Source of the DNA: an uncultured Tenacibaculum sp.
GTDB lineage: Bacteria; Bacteroidota; Bacteroidia; Flavobacteriales; Flavobacteriaceae
DNA length: 64,000 bases
Direction: 5' to 3'
Assembly: GCA_937922085.1 (NCBI GenBank)
Contig: CAKZVD010000003.1
Span: 1 to 64,000, forward strand
In this document: one piece after another, positions 10,190-20,760 of the stretch
Numbering within the stretch: the stretch's first letter is position 1
Layout: the number at the start of each line of letters is the position of its first letter
Translations under genes and position numbers: made by a program
The notes under the pieces: generated by a model
What the model saw: only the letters and a program-made list of their open reading frames with translations
Database searches by the model: none
Told to the model about the DNA's origin: nothing

Positions 10190-12064
10190 TTGTTGATGAA
10201 TTACCTTACTGTAGAAAATATATCGAAAGCTTATGGAGAAAGAGTGTTGTTTGACAGCCTTTCTTTTGGAATTAATAAAGATCAAAAAATAGCTTTTGTA
10301 GCTAAAAATGGTACAGGTAAAACATCTATCTTAAATATTATTGCAGGTTTAGATGTTGCTGATTCAGGACAGGTTGTTAGTAGAAAGGAAATAGATATTG
10401 CTTATTTAGCACAAAAACAAAGTTTTGACCCGAATTTAACTATTGAAGAAACTATTTTTTCAACAGAAAATAAAATCCTTTCTATAATTAAACAATATGA
10501 AAAAGCATTAGAAAATACAGAGGATGCAGAAGCGTATCAGAAAGCATTTGAATTAATGGATCAATACAATGCTTGGGATTTTGAAACGCAGTACAAACAA
10601 ATTTTATCAAAACTAAAGCTTGATAATTTAGAATTAAAAATAGAAAAACTTTCGGGTGGACAAAAAAAGCGTTTAGGATTAGCTATTGTTTTAATTAAGA
10701 AGCCAGATTTACTAATTTTAGATGAACCTACCAATCATTTAGATTTAGAAATGATTGAATGGTTAGAAGCGTTTTTTGCTAAAGAAAAAATAACGTTGTT
10801 TATGGTTACGCACGATCGTTATTTCTTAGAGCGTGTATGTAATGAAATTATTGAATTAGACGAAGGTAGGTTATATAAATATAAAGGAAACTATTCGTAT
10901 TATCTTCAAAATAAAGAAGAGAGAAGAGCACTTGAAGCAGTAAACCTAGGAAAAGCTAAAAGTTTATATAAAAAAGAATTAGATTGGATGCGTCGTCAAC
11001 CAAAGGCTCGTACTACAAAATCTAAATCTCGTATTGATGATTTTTCTGCAATTAAAGAGAAAGCACATAAAAGACGTAATGAACATGAAGTTCAATTAGA
11101 AATTAACATGGAACGTCTTGGTAATAAAATAGTAGAATTACATAAACTTAAAAAATCTTTTGGAGACAAAGTTATCTTAGATGGATTTGAATATGTATTC
11201 AAAAAAGGAGAAAGAATTGGTATCATAGGTAAAAATGGAACTGGAAAATCTTCTTTTTTAAATATATTAACAGGTACAGCTCCTATAGATGGAGGTAAGG
11301 TAATTGTTGGAGAAACTGTAAAGTTTGGATATTATACTCAAAAAGGGATTCATGTAAAAGAGGGGCAAAAAGTAATTGAGGTTATTAAAGAGTTTGGAGA
11401 AGAAATACCATTAACAAAAGGTAGAAGAATTTCTGCATCTCAGTTATTAGAACGTTTTTTATTCGATAAAAAAAAGCAATATGATTTTGTTGAAAAATTA
11501 AGTGGAGGAGAGCAGAAGCGATTGTATTTGTGTGCTGTATTAATTCAAAACCCTAATTTCTTAATTTTAGATGAGCCTACCAATGATTTAGATGTTGTTA
11601 CTTTAAATGTATTGGAAAACTTTTTATTAGATTATCCAGGAAATTTAATGGTGGTTTCTCACGACCGTTATTTTATGGATAAAATTGTAGATTCTTTATT
11701 TGTTTTTAGAGGAGAAGGAGTTATTGAGAATTTCCCTGGAAACTACTCTGATTTTAGAACTTATGAAGATTCTAAAACGAAAGAGGTTAAAGAGACTACT
11801 ACAGTTTCAAAAGAAGTTGTAGAGGTTGTTAAAACAACGAATAAAGGGACGTTAAGTTATAATGAAAAACGAGAATTTGGAACTTTAGAAAAGGATATTG
11901 AAAATTTACAAAAGAAAAAAGTAATTATAGAAGAACAATTTGCTAATGGTTCTATTTCTCCTGAAGATATTAATGATAAATCAATAGAACTTCAAAAGAT
12001 TATTGATGAAAAGGAAACGAAAGAAGAACGTTGGTTTGAACTTTCAATGAAATTAGAAGGATAA
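10190..12064 (+). CDS. ABC-F family ATPase (Uup-like)
   Basis: Two ABC domains (GKNGTGKS, LSGGQKKR, LSGGEQKRLYL, LILDEPTN); no TM segments; C-terminal coiled coil. Confidence 0.9.
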   Translation: MLMNYLTVENISKAYGERVLFDSLSFGINKDQKIAFVAKNGTGKTSILNIIAGLDVADSGQVVSRKEIDIAYLAQKQSFDPNLTIEETIFSTENKILSIIKQYEKALENTEDAEAYQKAFELMDQYNAWDFETQYKQILSKLKLDNLELKIEKLSGGQKKRLGLAIVLIKKPDLLILDEPTNHLDLEMIEWLEAFFAKEKITLFMVTHDRYFLERVCNEIIELDEGRLYKYKGNYSYYLQNKEERRALEAVNLGKAKSLYKKELDWMRRQPKARTTKSKSRIDDFSAIKEKAHKRRNEHEVQLEINMERLGNKIVELHKLKKSFGDKVILDGFEYVFKKGERIGIIGKNGTGKSSFLNILTGTAPIDGGKVIVGETVKFGYYTQKGIHVKEGQKVIEVIKEFGEEIPLTKGRRISASQLLERFLFDKKKQYDFVEKLSGGEQKRLYLCAVLIQNPNFLILDEPTNDLDVVTLNVLENFLLDYPGNLMVVSHDRYFMDKIVDSLFVFRGEGVIENFPGNYSDFRTYEDSKTKEVKETTTVSKEVVEVVKTTNKGTLSYNEKREFGTLEKDIENLQKKKVIIEEQFANGSISPEDINDKSIELQKIIDEKETKEERWFELSMKLEG

Positions 12065-12098
12065 GATTACAATAAAACAGCCTTAAAGTTATAGTTGA

Positions 12099-12572
12099 TT
12101 ATTGCATGTTTACATCGATTTCTTTTTTTAATGAAGAAAACTTATAATACTTCAACTCTTTTTTGTTGTTGAAATAACTTAAAACTGCTTCATCTTTTTT
12201 TAAGGTAAAAGGAAACTTTTTCGAAGCAGTATCTGTTTTTTGTTTTGGATTATCATCTATAACCAAGTTGTACTTACTAACACCATTTGAAAGAGAAAAT
12301 CTACCTACAATAATTGTATTAGCTCCTTTTTTTTCTATATAAGCTTTTGTTATTTTATTCTGAAAATAAAATTTTTCAACTAAAAAGTTATCTGGAGTAT
12401 TATTAACAAAAACAGTAATGTTAGTGGTACTAGTTCCTTCTAAACCTCCATTTACGTTTTTATAATTAGCTTTATTTATGATTAAAGGAAGTTGTTTTTC
12501 AAACTGAGAACTAGCACATTTAGAGAGCATGAATGATATGATAAAAAGGAATATAAATTTTATTTTATACAT
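12099..12572 (-). CDS. Hypothetical putative lipoprotein
   Basis: ORF with N-terminal hydrophobic segment and Cys (MLSKCASS). Confidence 0.6.
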   Translation of the reverse strand: MYKIKFIFLFIISFMLSKCASSQFEKQLPLIINKANYKNVNGGLEGTSTTNITVFVNNTPDNFLVEKFYFQNKITKAYIEKKGANTIIVGRFSLSNGVSKYNLVIDDNPKQKTDTASKKFPFTLKKDEAVLSYFNNKKELKYYKFSSLKKEIDVNMQ

Positions 12573-12685
12573 AAAACTTGATTTAAAGTTTAAAAGTAAT
12601 ATAAAATAATTTAAAGTTTGTAGTTTACAAAATAAGAATGTTGAGATGAATTTTCTATGAAAATAGAAGAGGTGTTTTAAAAAAT

Positions 12686-12723
12686 AAAAACGAAGGTTGG
12701 ATTTATTCTAACCTTCGTTTTTC
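12686..12723. terminator. Bidirectional stem-loop terminator
   Basis: aaaacgaaggttggatttattctaaccttcgttttt. Confidence 0.7.
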
Positions 12724-12745
12724 ACTATTAAGTTTCTAAAGTTTT

Positions 12746-14017
12746 TTATTTGTTAAACAATACAGAAGCTTGTCCGTATTGGAAATGGATAGGAATATGG
12801 CCTGGATCGTTTTTAAACATATAAAGATCTTTAGGAGGCTTTTCGAATAACATGATAATATCTGAACCACCAAATCTAAACTTTCCAAATTCTTGCCCTT
12901 TTACAACTGTTTTTCCTTGAAGATTAGTATACATATCGACTCCCGAAACTTGACACATTCCAATTGGTAAAATAGCTACTTTTCCAACTTCTGAACCTGC
13001 ATCCATTATTACTAAACCTCGCGCTTGATTAAATTCATAACCATTTTCAGCACCGTCAGGAGCATCCCATTGCCCTTCTCCTGTTAATTCTACATTTAAA
13101 AATACGTTTCCTTCTACAGGAATAATTTCTAATATTTCACCACTTACTGGTGTGTGAAAACGATGATAATCAAACGGACTTAAAAAATAATGAATAAAAG
13201 TACCTCCATAAAAACTATCAGCATATTTACTGTGTTGTAATAACTCATCTACAGTACCAATACTATGAGTTCCTTTTAAGGAAACAACTGCTTGTTTCCC
13301 TGTTTCATCTAATACATTTCCATTATTATCAATTGGATAAAACTGTTTGTAAGTACAATCAGCAGGAGAAACAACAGTTTTGTTGTCGTTAGGAGCTGCA
13401 ATTGGACGTAAAGGAGTTATACCAGTTTCTGAATCTGCATTATTAAATTCTCTGTAAAAAAATTGATTGAATGTTTTCCATGATGTTGAATTTTCTTCAT
13501 ATAAATGAAAATTATACATGGTATCAGCTTTAAATGAAGCCAAACTTTCTGATGTTAATGATGCTTCAGTGTCTAAAAAAGTACCCCAAGAATTGGCAGA
13601 ATCTACCAACCAACTAGCAAACTTGTCAAAACTTTGCATAGTTAGATCTGTACCAGGAATTTTTTGATCTATTAGCCAATAGTATTGACATAATAAATCA
13701 TATACTTTTTCATTATATCCGTTTTGTTGACCGTTACTTTTCCAAGCATTCGGATAATTTGGATCATTACTTTCATTAGGAATCATTCGATTATAGGTGT
13801 CTATATAATCAAAATAAGCTTCTATAGTTGTTGGCCAACCATATCCTTTAAGTTCATTGTCTATGGCATTATATAAATTAGAATCTAAGTTCTCCTTAGC
13901 TTTTTTAACAGCTATTTCTAAGGAAGCAGTTAATGCCTCTGCCATTTTTGGGTCTTCAGAAAGAATTGCTTTTAGTTTTTCTACAACAATGATGTGTGCA
14001 TGTGCTTGTATTTCCAT
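12746..14017 (-). CDS. Phosphatidylserine decarboxylase family protein
   Basis: HYFLSPFDYHRFHTPVSG, GMCQVSG and a C-terminal GKFRFGGSDIIMLF (G-S processing-like site). Confidence 0.8.
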   Translation of the reverse strand: MEIQAHAHIIVVEKLKAILSEDPKMAEALTASLEIAVKKAKENLDSNLYNAIDNELKGYGWPTTIEAYFDYIDTYNRMIPNESNDPNYPNAWKSNGQQNGYNEKVYDLLCQYYWLIDQKIPGTDLTMQSFDKFASWLVDSANSWGTFLDTEASLTSESLASFKADTMYNFHLYEENSTSWKTFNQFFYREFNNADSETGITPLRPIAAPNDNKTVVSPADCTYKQFYPIDNNGNVLDETGKQAVVSLKGTHSIGTVDELLQHSKYADSFYGGTFIHYFLSPFDYHRFHTPVSGEILEIIPVEGNVFLNVELTGEGQWDAPDGAENGYEFNQARGLVIMDAGSEVGKVAILPIGMCQVSGVDMYTNLQGKTVVKGQEFGKFRFGGSDIIMLFEKPPKDLYMFKNDPGHIPIHFQYGQASVLFNK

Positions 14018-14193
14018 GGTAGTTCTCTGTTTTAATTACAATGTTTAGTATAAGGTTCTAAACCAAAGTTCTTAAAAAGAGTTATTTAATTGATGTTTTA
14101 TGCAATAGAAGTACGTTTTTAGTGTACAGTTGTTTGTATAACTGGTATAGGAGTCATTTTAAAATAATATACTTTAAAAAAAAGAAGTATTTA

Positions 14194-14556
14194 TTAACTA
14201 CGTAGAATTTTCTCCATTTTTCGACCTCTGGCTAGTTCATCTATCAACTTATCTAAATAACGTGCTTGTTGTGTAAGTTTATTTTCTATTTCTTCTACTC
14301 TATATCCACAAACAACTCCTTTAATAAGTTGTGCATTCGGATTGAGTGTTGCGCTTTCAAAAAAGGTTTTGAAAGTAACTTTTTTAGCTATTAATTTTTG
14401 TAATTGTTGTTCATTAAAACCAGTTAACCATTCTATAACCTGATGTAGTTCTTCCTTTGTTCTATCTCTTCTTTCTATTCTGTCAAGATAATGAGGATAT
14501 ACAGAAGCAAATGTCATATTTGCAACACGTTCGTCATGATGGCCTGTGTCTTTCAT
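14194..14556 (-). CDS. DUF2200-like protein
   Basis: MTFASVYPHYLDRIERRDRTKEELHQVIEWLTGF recognised as the DUF2200 pattern. Confidence 0.7.
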   Translation of the reverse strand: MKDTGHHDERVANMTFASVYPHYLDRIERRDRTKEELHQVIEWLTGFNEQQLQKLIAKKVTFKTFFESATLNPNAQLIKGVVCGYRVEEIENKLTQQARYLDKLIDELARGRKMEKILRS

Positions 14557-14643
14557 AAATTTGGTTCTAAATAATCAGATTTACTATAAATTTACGAAAT
14601 TAAGAGAATATAGGAAAAGGAAATAGTTAGCCTTGTTAAGGGG

Positions 14644-15273
14644 TCATCGTTTTTTATTCAAAAAATACAATTCCACTAATAAAATATTAAACCCCCAACC
14701 TAGCCAAGAAACAATTTTATAAGTATCCATTGGAGGAAGTTGAATGGTTGATACAATAATCCATTTAAACAATCTTAAACTGACAGCAGAAAGTGTTAAT
14801 GCATAGCTTCTCATCATAAATTTCTGATGATTAATCCAGTTTTTTTGTTTAATGTATGCATATGCCTTATAGGTAAAGATAAACCAAAGTATGGCTTGAA
14901 TTGAAAATGAAATTTTACTAAAAACCCCTCCATTTGCATAAACAGCCATAATTAACCCTGAAGGACTGGCTATACATAATACTAAAACTATATAAATCTT
15001 CCCTAAATTTTTATGAAGCTTAGGAACGTAATTTCTTACAGATGTTGAAAATTGAGTAATACCAGTAATTAAAACAAATATACTTGTATATACATGACTA
15101 AAGAAAGCAATTTGATAATGCTTGAATTTAATCACGTCTTCTTTAATGTTTAAAAAAGCAACATCAAAACGTATGGGCACATATTGAAGTGTTATTAAAA
15201 CCATTAAGTAGGAAAAGTATACTAACGATAGGTAATAAACTGTTTTTAAGATATAGTTAGATATTTTAAACAT
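14644..15273 (-). CDS. DUF2306-like multi-pass membrane protein
   Basis: Several TM segments; HKNLGKIYI and NHQKFMMRSYALT motifs. Confidence 0.6.
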   Translation of the reverse strand: MFKISNYILKTVYYLSLVYFSYLMVLITLQYVPIRFDVAFLNIKEDVIKFKHYQIAFFSHVYTSIFVLITGITQFSTSVRNYVPKLHKNLGKIYIVLVLCIASPSGLIMAVYANGGVFSKISFSIQAILWFIFTYKAYAYIKQKNWINHQKFMMRSYALTLSAVSLRLFKWIIVSTIQLPPMDTYKIVSWLGWGFNILLVELYFLNKKR

Positions 15274-15285
15274 GTTATCTATAAT

Positions 15286-16224
15286 CTAACCCCTTCCAAA
15301 ATAATCGTAATACTCACTCGCATTTTTTTCATACTTTAAAAGCAATTGAATATTCTTTTTTTCAATTTCAGTAAAATCACTTTTTATATCTGAATGCACA
15401 GGTATATACCAACTTTGAGCATCAAAAAAGACACGTAGAGGCCTGTTTTTAAAAGAGTATCCATGTCTCGCATAAATAGAATTTCTAATAATTGTTAAAT
15501 CTCCCTTTTTTAAGTTTTCAACATCTTGTTTTGTAAGTAGTGTATTAGAAGCATTTATTTCATAAATTAAGTTTGTAGCAGTAATAAATTCGCTAGAAAT
15601 CCATCTTTCTATTTCACCATTTCCTCTATCAACTTTTTTGTTTATCCATTTCACATACAAAGTTGATCTATCTAGCATTGTATTGCGATTGTAAGAAAAT
15701 AGTTTCTTTTCTAAAGTATATTTTCTTTTTTTAATATTGATGTTTTTATAAGCTACCCATTTTCCAATAAGTTGGTTGTTTGAAATTGTAAATGTGAATT
15801 CACCATCATATTTATCATCACCTGGTTCTTTCGCCTTAAAAGAAAAAATATTATCTCCTTCATTTTTTATAGATCCATGAAAAGGTCTATCATTTCCAGC
15901 AACAACACTATGACCATAAACTAAACTTTCTTTAATAGAATCGATAGAAATATTTATTTTGTTTTCTCTATTCCATGTAAACCCTCCTGTGATAACAGCT
16001 TTTTTATCATAATCTTTTCCGTCATTTCTTTCAAAGTACCCTACCCAATAACCTAATAAAGGATTGGTTTTTTTAACTAATTTTTCAGTTTTTTGTAATG
16101 ATTCTGATACTTCAATTTCTGTACCTTTTTCTATCTTAACTTTAGAATCAGGGTTTTTAATTTCAGGTTTACAACTTGAAATTAAAAATAAGATAATCGC
16201 TAGGTAAAATACGTTTTTCATCAA
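15286..16224 (-). CDS. YARHG domain-containing putative lipoprotein
   Basis: 'IRNSIYARHGYSFKN' motif; N-terminal lipobox LISSCKP. Confidence 0.8.
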   Translation of the reverse strand: MMKNVFYLAIILFLISSCKPEIKNPDSKVKIEKGTEIEVSESLQKTEKLVKKTNPLLGYWVGYFERNDGKDYDKKAVITGGFTWNRENKINISIDSIKESLVYGHSVVAGNDRPFHGSIKNEGDNIFSFKAKEPGDDKYDGEFTFTISNNQLIGKWVAYKNINIKKRKYTLEKKLFSYNRNTMLDRSTLYVKWINKKVDRGNGEIERWISSEFITATNLIYEINASNTLLTKQDVENLKKGDLTIIRNSIYARHGYSFKNRPLRVFFDAQSWYIPVHSDIKSDFTEIEKKNIQLLLKYEKNASEYYDYFGRG

Positions 16225-16284
16225 TGGCTAATTTTTAATAGGTTATTATTTTTGTTTTCTTTTTTATCTAAAATAAGTTCTTTA

Positions 16285-17013
16285 TTAATGTTTTACAAAA
16301 TCGAAACCAGTAAAATGTTCGGAAATTCCGAATGTAGGGTAAGATAAAGATTCACAAACTGTATCTCCATACATAAAGTTAAAGATTAGATTATAATCTT
16401 CATTGTTTTTGTTGGAGTTGAAATAAGAGTCTAAAAGGGTTAATGCCTTTGAATTGTTTTTTTTAGCAGAGATAGCAGTGTTTTTTGCTACAAATTGTTC
16501 TTGTTTAACAAAATCATTTAGAGTTCGTAACCTTCCATTTTGTGCCCAATATATTGTTCTGTATATATATTCTTTAATCCGTTGAATGATTATTTCTTGA
16601 GAATAGGTTTCGCTTGTCCAAAAATAAGGAATACAAAAGCCTCTTTCTACATAAGCATTTAATTTAAATTTACTATCGAAATCAGTAGTGTAACGATTAG
16701 TCCAACCTCCTTTTGCATCGTCGGCAACGTTTATAAATATTTTAAAAGTACGACCGTTTTTTGAGTTATTCTTTTGATTAATGTTAGAAATAACGTCTGT
16801 AATTATTTCCTCAGCTCTACTATTTTTTAATTCTTTTATCTTGTCTGTTACGTGGTCTTTTGCCATAGGATTAAAACCTGTAATAGGAATTTCTAAATCA
16901 TTCTTAGTATTCCCTTTTAAAAGTGCTAGATATTCTTTAAATCGATCAGGAGAGCGAGGTTTACTGTAAATTTCTAGCATAGTATCTAATACAGGAATAA
17001 CTTCAAATTTCAT
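16285..17013 (-). CDS. Hypothetical protein
   Basis: Intact 242-aa ORF, same strand as and 5 bp from its neighbour. Confidence 0.6.
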   Translation of the reverse strand: MKFEVIPVLDTMLEIYSKPRSPDRFKEYLALLKGNTKNDLEIPITGFNPMAKDHVTDKIKELKNSRAEEIITDVISNINQKNNSKNGRTFKIFINVADDAKGGWTNRYTTDFDSKFKLNAYVERGFCIPYFWTSETYSQEIIIQRIKEYIYRTIYWAQNGRLRTLNDFVKQEQFVAKNTAISAKKNNSKALTLLDSYFNSNKNNEDYNLIFNFMYGDTVCESLSYPTFGISEHFTGFDFVKH

Positions 17014-17018
17014 AGGTG

Positions 17019-17747
17019 TTAATTTATTTCTTTTAATTTTTCAGAAAGTTGTTCTAGTCCTAAAACTCCTTCTATTTCTCCATTTTCAACAACAAAAATG
17101 TCTTCACACAAGAATTCTAAATCCTCATTTTCTTGTAATATCATATAAGCATGCATATTTAAAAAATGAGTATAATGTTCTTCTTCCACATTTTTATCAC
17201 AAACAAAAATAAGCCCTTTTCTAGGAATGGAAACTAATAATTCTTTGGTATTTAGCATTTTATGAGCTTCTAACATGTGCTTTTGACTCATGATTTTTTC
17301 TGAGGCAAAAGAATAAATTCTACAAGATAAAACATTGTATTCTAGATCTTCATCAGTTGGATTCCAAAAAGTAAAAGGGATATCAAAATTATCTAAATTT
17401 CGTTTTCCATTTTCTTGAAGCATTTTATAAAAATCTTCTTCATTATTACCGTTTTTTATATGGTATAATTCGTATTTATCCTCTTCAACAGGATTTTCTT
17501 CATCAATCATAAGATAAGCAACAACAACATCAGCATAATTATTTTCTCGTTCATGAAAAGTGACTGCAATTTCATTAACTAAGTCTAATTCTTTCGTTTT
17601 TAAAGAAACTAAAGAAGGAAATATGTTTTCATATTGTAATGTAAGGTTAGCTTCATCTATAGTTTTAACCTGAGTTGGCTTTTTTCTAGGCCTAACATTT
17701 ACAGGTTCTTTTGGTCCTAAACCAAATATTTTTCTAAATAAGTTCAT
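17019..17747 (-). CDS. Hypothetical protein
   Basis: Intact 242-aa ORF. Confidence 0.6.
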   Translation of the reverse strand: MNLFRKIFGLGPKEPVNVRPRKKPTQVKTIDEANLTLQYENIFPSLVSLKTKELDLVNEIAVTFHERENNYADVVVAYLMIDEENPVEEDKYELYHIKNGNNEEDFYKMLQENGKRNLDNFDIPFTFWNPTDEDLEYNVLSCRIYSFASEKIMSQKHMLEAHKMLNTKELLVSIPRKGLIFVCDKNVEEEHYTHFLNMHAYMILQENEDLEFLCEDIFVVENGEIEGVLGLEQLSEKLKEIN

Positions 17748-17943
17748 TCTAATTAATTATTGAGTTAACAGTATATATAGTCTATAAATCCTTGTTTTTC
17801 TAATATGGAATAGAGAGACAAGTAAAAATAGTGTAATAGTAGTATGCTTGTTTAATAACAACTTATATCTGTTAGAACTTAATTAATAATTGCAATCGTT
17901 TTTAAGTTGTATTCTATTCTTAGGTTTGGCTATCTTAGAAAAT

Positions 17944-18663
17944 TTATTTTATATTAATTATTTGAGTTGGTTTTAATATAGGTAAATTATTAAACCGCAA
18001 TAATAATTGTGCTATAGCAATAGTATCTTGTTCGCAATAATTTGTAATTCTTGGTAAGTTTTGTTCTTTATAATACACATTGGCAACCTCACTACCATTT
18101 ATATCTTGTTTTGGTGAAGGAACACCTAAAATATGGGTTAATAATTTTAAAGAAGTATAATGCTTATAGTCTCCAAATTTCCATAACTCCATGGTATCTA
18201 TATGAGGTATTTCCCAAGGTTTTTTGCCAAAAAGATTTAATTTTTCGGGAAGTTGTATTTTGTTTACAATCATTCTACGAGCAATATATGGGAAATCGAA
18301 TTCTTTACCATTATGAGCGCATAGAATGTGTTTTTTTAAATTGAAATGAGTATCTAAAAGAGTTTTAAAATCTAATAGTATTTTTTCTTCATCATCATTG
18401 GCAAAAGAAGTGATTCTTAATTCATATGCACCTTCTCGAATAACAAAGTAACCAACAGAAATACAGATGATTTTACCAAATTCAGCCCAAATTCCGGCCT
18501 TATGATAAAACTCTTCAGCAGTAAATTCTTCTTTTCTTTGGTATTGAGTTTTAAGTGTATATAATTCTTGTGTTTCTTCGGCAAGATTGTTCCAATGCTC
18601 GTGTTGAGGTATGGTTTCTATATCTAAAAATAAAATATTCTGTAAATCAACAGTATTAATCAT
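17944..18663 (-). CDS. 3'-5' exonuclease (RNase H-like fold, DEDD)
   Basis: ILFLDIETIP, CAHNGKEFDFPYIARR, NYCEQDTIAIAQLLLRF. Confidence 0.85.
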   Translation of the reverse strand: MINTVDLQNILFLDIETIPQHEHWNNLAEETQELYTLKTQYQRKEEFTAEEFYHKAGIWAEFGKIICISVGYFVIREGAYELRITSFANDDEEKILLDFKTLLDTHFNLKKHILCAHNGKEFDFPYIARRMIVNKIQLPEKLNLFGKKPWEIPHIDTMELWKFGDYKHYTSLKLLTHILGVPSPKQDINGSEVANVYYKEQNLPRITNYCEQDTIAIAQLLLRFNNLPILKPTQIINIK

Positions 18664-18708
18664 TTTAAAGCAGCAATTTTTTTATAAATATAAATAAAAA
18701 AACCAGTC

Positions 18709-20004
18709 TTATGACTGGTTCATTAAATCTTCTATCTCTTCTGCTTCAATAGGAATATTTCGCATTAAATTAAAAGGTTCTCCTTTTTCTTGAATTACAA
18801 CATCATCTTCTAAACGAATTCCAAATCCTTCTTTAGGAATATAGATTCCTGGTTCAACAGTAAAAATCATGTTCGCTTGCATAGGTTCATGTAATAAACC
18901 ATAATCATGTGTATCTAAACCTATATGATGAGAAGTACCATGCATAAAGTATTTTTTATAGGCAGGCCACTTAGGATCTTCATTTTGAACATCTGCTTTA
19001 TCAATAAGTTTTAAGTCCAGTAACTCAGAAGTCATTAATTTACCTACTTCTATATGATAGTCTGCCCAAATAGTACCAGGAACTAACATTTTTGTTGCTT
19101 CATTTTTAACTCTGTTTACAGCATTATATACTGCTTTTTGACGTTCAGAAAAACGCCCAGAAACAGGAATAGTTCTACTCATGTCACTAGCATAGTTGGC
19201 ATATTCAGCAGCTACATCAAACAAAATTAAATCACCATCTTTACATTGCTGATTGTTTTCAATATAGTGTAAAACATTTGCATTATTACCACTTGCAATT
19301 ATAGGAGTGTAAGCAAATCCTTTAGATCTGTTCATTAGAAATTCGTGTACAAATTCAGCTTCAATTTCATATTCCCAAACATTAGGCTTTACAAAGTTTA
19401 AAATTCTTCGAAACCCTTTTTCAGTAATATCACATGCTTTCTGCATTAAATCAATTTCTATTTGATCCTTTACAGAACGTAAACGTTGTAAAATAGGATT
19501 ACTTTTTGCTACTGAATGTGCAGGGTATTTATTAAATAACCATTTTGTAAAACGTGCTTCTCGTGTTTCTGTTTCTATTTTAGCTCTGTAGTGTTCGTTA
19601 GTATTTATATAAACAGTTTCTGCTAAGGCCATCATTTCTGCTAATACCTTTTCTAAATCTTGTAACCAAAAAACAGTGTTAATTCCACTTGTTTCAAAGG
19701 CACTTTCTTTGTTTAGTTTTTCACCTTCCCAAACAGCGATATGTGCATTGGTTTCTTTTAAAAATAAGACTTCACGTAAATTTTCTTTCGGGCAATTTGG
19801 AAAAACAACCAAAATACTTTCTTCTTGATCTACACCACTTAAAAAAAAGATATCTCTATGTTGTTCAAAAGGTAAAGTACTATCTGCACTTACAGGGTAA
19901 ATATCATTTGAATTAAAAATAGCTAAACTATTTGGCTTCATTTGTGCCATAAAGTTTTTCCTGTTTTTAATAAATAAATCCTTCTTAATTGGTAAGTATT
20001 TCAT
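18709..20004 (-). CDS. Aminopeptidase P family (M24B) protein
   Basis: LFDVAAEYANYASDMSRTIPVSG, HGTSHHIGLDTHD, TVEPGIYIP, RLEDDVVI metal-binding motifs. Confidence 0.92.
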   Translation of the reverse strand: MKYLPIKKDLFIKNRKNFMAQMKPNSLAIFNSNDIYPVSADSTLPFEQHRDIFFLSGVDQEESILVVFPNCPKENLREVLFLKETNAHIAVWEGEKLNKESAFETSGINTVFWLQDLEKVLAEMMALAETVYINTNEHYRAKIETETREARFTKWLFNKYPAHSVAKSNPILQRLRSVKDQIEIDLMQKACDITEKGFRRILNFVKPNVWEYEIEAEFVHEFLMNRSKGFAYTPIIASGNNANVLHYIENNQQCKDGDLILFDVAAEYANYASDMSRTIPVSGRFSERQKAVYNAVNRVKNEATKMLVPGTIWADYHIEVGKLMTSELLDLKLIDKADVQNEDPKWPAYKKYFMHGTSHHIGLDTHDYGLLHEPMQANMIFTVEPGIYIPKEGFGIRLEDDVVIQEKGEPFNLMRNIPIEAEEIEDLMNQS

Positions 20005-20078
20005 TTTTAATTTGATTTTAAAATTAAGCTGAAATCAAAAATAAAAAAAGACTTGTTTATCAACGAAGCCAAATGGCA

Positions 20079-20675
20079 TTATTTTATGTTTTTACGTATT
20101 CTACTTACATGTCGTTTAGAAATTCCTAAAAAAGAAGCTAAATAATGCAATGGAATGGTTTGTAATAATTCAGGGTCGTTAGCCAATAATTTTAAATAAC
20201 GTTCTTCTGGTGATAAGGTGAGTAAATCAATACGATAATCATCAATTAAAAAAATTTGATTTTCAATAAGATTATAATAAAAACGATTAAAAGCCTTGTT
20301 TGTAGTAATAAGATGTTTAAAATCAATTGAATTTATAATAAGTAAATTACAATTACTTAAAGCTTTGATACTTTTTCTAGAGGCTTTTTGTTGTAAAAAA
20401 CTTTTTAAAGCAGCAGTACAGGTGTTTTTTAATGCTAAGTAGGTGGTTTTTTCTTCTTCTAAAACAGAAATTGAATGTTGCAAAACACCACTTTCTATAA
20501 AACAGAAATAAAGACAAATTTTATTCTCTAATACGAAATAAGCGTTTTTTTTGATTTTTAGAGGTTTAAAATAACTTAAAATTTCAGGAATATGAATAAA
20601 TAGATTTTCATCTATAATAATCGATTGTAAATAAATTTCGAATTGCTGATGTGTTGCACTCATATGAAATAGCAT
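20079..20675 (-). CDS. Crp/Fnr-like transcriptional regulator
   Basis: cNMP-like domain, SPEERYLKLLANDPELLQTIPLHYLASFLGISKRHVSRIRK. Confidence 0.88.
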   Translation of the reverse strand: MLFHMSATHQQFEIYLQSIIIDENLFIHIPEILSYFKPLKIKKNAYFVLENKICLYFCFIESGVLQHSISVLEEEKTTYLALKNTCTAALKSFLQQKASRKSIKALSNCNLLIINSIDFKHLITTNKAFNRFYYNLIENQIFLIDDYRIDLLTLSPEERYLKLLANDPELLQTIPLHYLASFLGISKRHVSRIRKNIK

Positions 20676-20760
20676 TATACAAATATAAATGAATACACTG
20701 CGAATATTAATATATCGTCTTTTATAGCTAGCGCAGACACTATTTTTAATGTAAAATTTT

